Origin: Ruegeria sp. SCSIO 43209
GTDB lineage: Bacteria; Pseudomonadota; Alphaproteobacteria; Rhodobacterales; Rhodobacteraceae
Assembly: GCF_019904295.1 (NCBI RefSeq)
Contig: NZ_CP065359.1
Coordinates: 3,470,001-3,534,000 of the forward strand
DNA: 64,000 nt
Direction: 5' to 3'
Shown: piece after piece, positions 60,943-64,000 of the stretch
Layout: each line of letters starts with the position of its first letter
Numbering within the stretch: position 1 is the first letter of the stretch
The notes under the pieces: generated by a model
Told to the model about the DNA's origin: nothing
What the model saw: only the letters and a program-made list of their open reading frames with translations
Database searches by the model: none
Program-made: the position numbers and the translations under genes

Positions 60943-63624
60943 ATGGCAACCCCGTATTACGTACCCGAAACCAACGTCCCGCTGCCGCCCAAAGGGGCCG
61001 AGGTCATCTCGACCGCCTGCGACTACTGCATCGTGGCTTGTGGTTACAAAGTCTATCGCTGGCCCGTGACGGCCAAACCCGGCGGCCCCACCGCGGACGA
61101 AAACGCGTTTGGCGAGGATTTCCCTGTTGCACCGCTGGGTGCCTGGGTCGCGCCGAACCAACACAATATCGTCCTGCACAAAGGTCAGCCGCACCACGTT
61201 GTGATCATCCCCGACAAGGACACGCAATACGTCAACACCGACGGCGACAGCTCTTTGCGGGGCGGGTGTATCGCGCAGAAATGCTACAACCCGCAGACGC
61301 CCACTCGCGACCGTCTGAAGACGCCGCTGATGCGAATCTATGGCACGCTGATGCCGGTTCCGTGGGATCTGGCGCTGGATGTTGCGGCTGAGGTGGGCAA
61401 CCACGTCATCGCCAAACACGGCACCAATGCCTATGGCGTGAAAACCTTCAGCTATCAGTATATCGAGAACACCTATGCGATCTCGAAATACGCGCTGCGC
61501 CACATCAACACCGCGAACTTCACCTTCCACGACACGCCGTCCGACGTGACCTCGACCCCCGGTTTCCGGGATGCGGGTTTCGACAATTTCGGTCCGTCTT
61601 ATGAAGACTGGCGCGATGCGGAAACCCTTCTGGTCTGCGGCACCGACCCGTATGAGACCAAGACTATCCTCTATACCCAGTGGATGATGAAGGGGATGCA
61701 GAACGGCCAGAAAGAGATCTATCTGATCCCGCGCCGGTCTGCCGGTGTTGCCCATGCTGAAAAGATGGGTGGCCTGCATATCGACGTTCTGCCCGGCACC
61801 GACCTGCTGGTCGTCAACGCCATCGCCCGGGTCATCGTGGAAAATGGCTGGGAAGACAGCGACTGGATCAAGAAATGGGTCAACAACAAGTGGGAAAGCT
61901 CGTCCGGCTTCGGTCAGGGCACAAGGAACACGCCATGGCAGTGGCGTACGACCTGGGGCAAATTCCAGACCAAAGGCTTCGAGGATTGGAAAGAGTGGCT
62001 GCTGTCGCAGGACGAATTCGCGCCTGAAACCGCTGCTGCTATGGCCGAAATCGACGTGCAGAAAATCTATACTGCCGCCGAATGGCTGGCCAAACCCAAG
62101 GCGGATGGCACCCGGCCCAAAACCTCGGTCATGATCGAGAAAGGGTTCTACTGGTCGAACAACACCGGCAACACACAGGCGATCTCCGCTCTGGGCATCA
62201 TCTGTGGCTGTGGAGGTCGTCCGGGTCAGGTGATTGGCCGGGCCGGTGGTCACCAGCGGGGCGGCGTGAAGGGCGGGAAGTACCCGCGCAACAAGTCGCC
62301 CGAGAAACTGCCGGGTCGCCGTCGCCGCGCCATGGATACGGACCGGTATCTGATCGCAGGTCATACCCGTATGGCCCATGTGATCGGCACCACATGGATT
62401 CAGGCGATGTGTGGTTCACAACAGTTAGCTGACAAGTTCGAGGAACTGACCGTCCGCAACCCGCATCAGATTGCGTCTTTCGACAAGCAAGAAATGATCG
62501 ACACGCTGAAGGCCCGCGCCGACAGCGGTGGCATGGTGGTCATCAACCAGGACATCTATCTGCAGGATCCGATCGGCAACCGCTATGCCGACATCGTGTT
62601 CCCTGCAGCGACCTGGGGCGAAGAGGACTTTCTGCGCGCCAACGGCGAACGCCGCCTGCGCCTGTACCAGAAGTTCTATGATGCGCCCGGTGCGGCCAAG
62701 CCCGACTGGTGGATCATTGCGCAACTGGCACAGCGGATGGGCTTTGACGGGTTCGACTGGCAGAACTCGAACGAGGTCGCCGAAGAGGCCGTGCGCTTTA
62801 CGCGCGGGTCGCGCAAGGACTTCCACGCGGTCTTCCGTCTGGCAAAGAAAGAGGGCAAGGGTCTGCACCAGAAGGTCCGAGAATTCGGCACCGATGGTGT
62901 GCAATGCCCGGTCATGCTGGATGCCGACGGTGTCACGCTGATTGAAACCAAGCGTCTGCATGACACAACCCGCACGCTGCCCGATACCGGTGCGGCTGGT
63001 GCGGATGTATTCAACAAGAAGCTGACGCACTTCAACAGCCAGACCGGCAAGTGCAACATCCAGAAATCGCCGTGGGGCCTGTTCTCGGATTACTGGGAAT
63101 GGCTGAAACCCAACAAGGACGAAGGCGAGTTGTGGGCCACATCCGGTCGGATCAACGAACGCTGGCAGTCTGGTTTCGACGACCGCCGCCGCCCCTATAT
63201 CGTGCAGCGCTGGCCGGAAAACTGGGTCGAGATTCACCCCGACGATGCGGCCGAGCGTGGCATCGAAAACGGTGATTACGTGATGGTTTACTCGGAACGT
63301 GTTCCGGGCAACAAGCACACTTTGCTGGGTGTGGAAGGCGACGACTTCCAGTTCTCGAAACTGATGGAGAACGGGCATATCGAACTGACCAAAGCGGCGA
63401 TCACCGCCGTGGCCATGGTTACGCCCGCCATAAAGAAAAGCGTCGTTTACATGGACTTCCTGCACATGCAGCAGCCCGCCAACGCGCTTGAGGGCCGGAT
63501 CGTCGACTGGATCAGCGGCAACTACAACTACAAGATGGGCGTTGCCAAGGTCCGCAAGCTGGGGCCGAGCCCCTACAAGACCTCGTTCCGCACGATGTCC
63601 TTCGCGCCGCGCGATATCGCCTGA
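60943..63624 (+). CDS. idrA: Molybdopterin oxidoreductase large subunit, IdrA (iodate reductase) / AioA-like
   Basis: An 893-residue DMSO-reductase-family enzyme. C26/C29/C33 (CDYCIVAC) bind a 3Fe-4S cluster as in AioA; GDSSLRGG follows where AioA has the non-ligand serine. RAGGH (R433, H437) matches the AioA Arg/His pair at the Mo site. The NSECHATRE-type His segment of AioA is replaced by a His-free TPSDVTSTPG region, which argues against arsenite. The two di-heme peroxidases beside it fit iodate reductase. It is longer than typical AioA (~825). AAGGGAAGCGGA precedes the ATG; no signal peptide. Confidence 0.78.
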   Translation: MATPYYVPETNVPLPPKGAEVISTACDYCIVACGYKVYRWPVTAKPGGPTADENAFGEDFPVAPLGAWVAPNQHNIVLHKGQPHHVVIIPDKDTQYVNTDGDSSLRGGCIAQKCYNPQTPTRDRLKTPLMRIYGTLMPVPWDLALDVAAEVGNHVIAKHGTNAYGVKTFSYQYIENTYAISKYALRHINTANFTFHDTPSDVTSTPGFRDAGFDNFGPSYEDWRDAETLLVCGTDPYETKTILYTQWMMKGMQNGQKEIYLIPRRSAGVAHAEKMGGLHIDVLPGTDLLVVNAIARVIVENGWEDSDWIKKWVNNKWESSSGFGQGTRNTPWQWRTTWGKFQTKGFEDWKEWLLSQDEFAPETAAAMAEIDVQKIYTAAEWLAKPKADGTRPKTSVMIEKGFYWSNNTGNTQAISALGIICGCGGRPGQVIGRAGGHQRGGVKGGKYPRNKSPEKLPGRRRRAMDTDRYLIAGHTRMAHVIGTTWIQAMCGSQQLADKFEELTVRNPHQIASFDKQEMIDTLKARADSGGMVVINQDIYLQDPIGNRYADIVFPAATWGEEDFLRANGERRLRLYQKFYDAPGAAKPDWWIIAQLAQRMGFDGFDWQNSNEVAEEAVRFTRGSRKDFHAVFRLAKKEGKGLHQKVREFGTDGVQCPVMLDADGVTLIETKRLHDTTRTLPDTGAAGADVFNKKLTHFNSQTGKCNIQKSPWGLFSDYWEWLKPNKDEGELWATSGRINERWQSGFDDRRRPYIVQRWPENWVEIHPDDAAERGIENGDYVMVYSERVPGNKHTLLGVEGDDFQFSKLMENGHIELTKAAITAVAMVTPAIKKSVVYMDFLHMQQPANALEGRIVDWISGNYNYKMGVAKVRKLGPSPYKTSFRTMSFAPRDIA

Positions 63625-63635
63625 CGCTTTTCCGG

Positions 63636-63657
63636 GGGGCGGACGCCATGCCGCCCC
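63636..63657 (+). terminator. Hairpin after the large subunit
   Basis: GGGGCGG (63636-63642) pairs with CCGCCCC (63651-63657) around an eight-base loop, 11 bases after the stop. It may end the operon or attenuate read-through into the HEAT-repeat gene. Confidence 0.5.
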
Positions 63658-63768
63658 TCGGGTCCGGTCCCACTGCAGAAGGGACCACCTGGAAGGCAGG
63701 CTTCGGTTGGGAAACCTGTCTTCCACATTCACCCAACCCGTCCCAACGCAAAACATGGCAGACCTGAT

Positions 63769-64000
63769 ATGAACATGCATTCCGATACCGCCCTGCGTGA
63801 CGAGGCCACCAGCCTGTTCTCCGACTACGCAAAATCTGATTATGACGTGATCCGCCTGCGCGCCATTCAGGCCCTGGCCGCCATTGGGGCCAGTAACAGC
63901 CCGGCCTTGATCGAGGCGCTGTTGGATGATGACGAAGACGTCCGGCAAGACGCAGCCCAAGCGCTGGGCGCGCTGGGCGTAACGGAGGCCGCGCCGCAAC
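63769..64000 (+). CDS. HEAT-repeat protein (N-terminal part, runs off the window)
   Basis: The first 77 residues are visible. After MNMHSDTALRDEATSLFSDY come HEAT-like helix pairs: DVIRLRAIQALAAIGASNSP and VRQDAAQALGALGVTEAAPQ. Such repeats form docking scaffolds or bind Fe-S/cofactor enzymes. It lies 144 bases after the idrA-like gene on the same strand; a role in maturing or docking the molybdoenzyme is possible but unproven. Start could also be the second ATG (63775). Confidence 0.7.
   Translation, partial: MNMHSDTALRDEATSLFSDYAKSDYDVIRLRAIQALAAIGASNSPALIEALLDDDEDVRQDAAQALGALGVTEAAPQ

Noticed and set aside
60360..63624. Arsenite oxidase (AioBA)
   Set aside because: The fold is shared, but two di-heme peroxidases are adjacent, the large subunit is longer, and the conserved His segment of AioA is missing. 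Kept as an alternative, not the main call.
62425..63999. Long open frame (524 codons) antisense to the molybdopterin large subunit
   Set aside because: It mirrors the high-GC codon structure of the real gene on the plus strand, and its translation shows no domain. The same applies to 60694-62379 and 15559-16860 on the minus strand.

Overview
The window reads as the chromosome of a marine alphaproteobacterium of the Roseobacter group (Rhodobacteraceae). The evidence is the high-GC coding style, several TRAP transporters, a fused DctQ-DctM permease, HemP with its small partner protein, the DUF2948/UPF0262/HisD block behind MurA, and many LysR-controlled catabolic operons. All assignments come from reading the translated sequence; no database search was possible.

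Layout. 1-6.7 kb: the end of a TRAP binding protein, a Sel1 protein overlapping head-to-head with a di-heme peroxidase, a MaoC-Pta/AckA pair, phosphoglycolate phosphatase, and a hemP operon. 6.7-13.9 kb: a three-domain kinase/M23/aminotransferase fusion, a beta-hydroxyacid dehydrogenase, a flavin-binding protein, an acyl-CoA dehydrogenase and a double SnoaL protein. 13.9-22.1 kb: three LysR genes around a fused ThDP E1 enzyme, an acyltransferase, an FAD oxidase and an SDR that lacks the usual catalytic Tyr/Lys. 22.2-29.3 kb: a self-sufficient (BhbA/NpRdhA-type) reductive dehalogenase, then a three-subunit molybdenum hydroxylase with a MoaD-like protein. 29.4-38.0 kb: LysR, then a tightly packed operon (aldehyde dehydrogenase, M19-like protein without its N-terminal metal motif, an unknown 561-residue protein, DUF3726, Ldh-family dehydrogenase, BCCT transporter) that looks like an undescribed catabolic route.

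38.1-43.9 kb is an AT-richer, decayed genomic island. It abuts the 3' end of a tRNA-Thr(GGT), carries an integrase pseudogene and an IS3 fragment, and holds one intact four-gene membrane operon: a sulfatase-fold protein, a small AYVDPGSGS protein, a methyltransferase and a YidC/Oxa1-like insertase. 44-50 kb is core backbone (murA, hisD and small neighbours). 50.8-56.9 kb is a FadR-type regulator divergent from a TRAP uptake system and D-lactate dehydrogenase, with dyad operators between them.

58.0-63.6 kb holds two di-heme cytochrome peroxidases, a Tat-exported Rieske protein and an AioA-like molybdopterin oxidoreductase. This gene set matches the iodate reductase system (IdrP/IdrP/IdrB/IdrA) better than arsenite oxidase. 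A HEAT-repeat protein follows and runs off the window. The strongest leads are this cluster, the reductive dehalogenase locus, the M19-like/DUF3726 operon, and the YidC-like/methyltransferase/sulfatase operon on the island.
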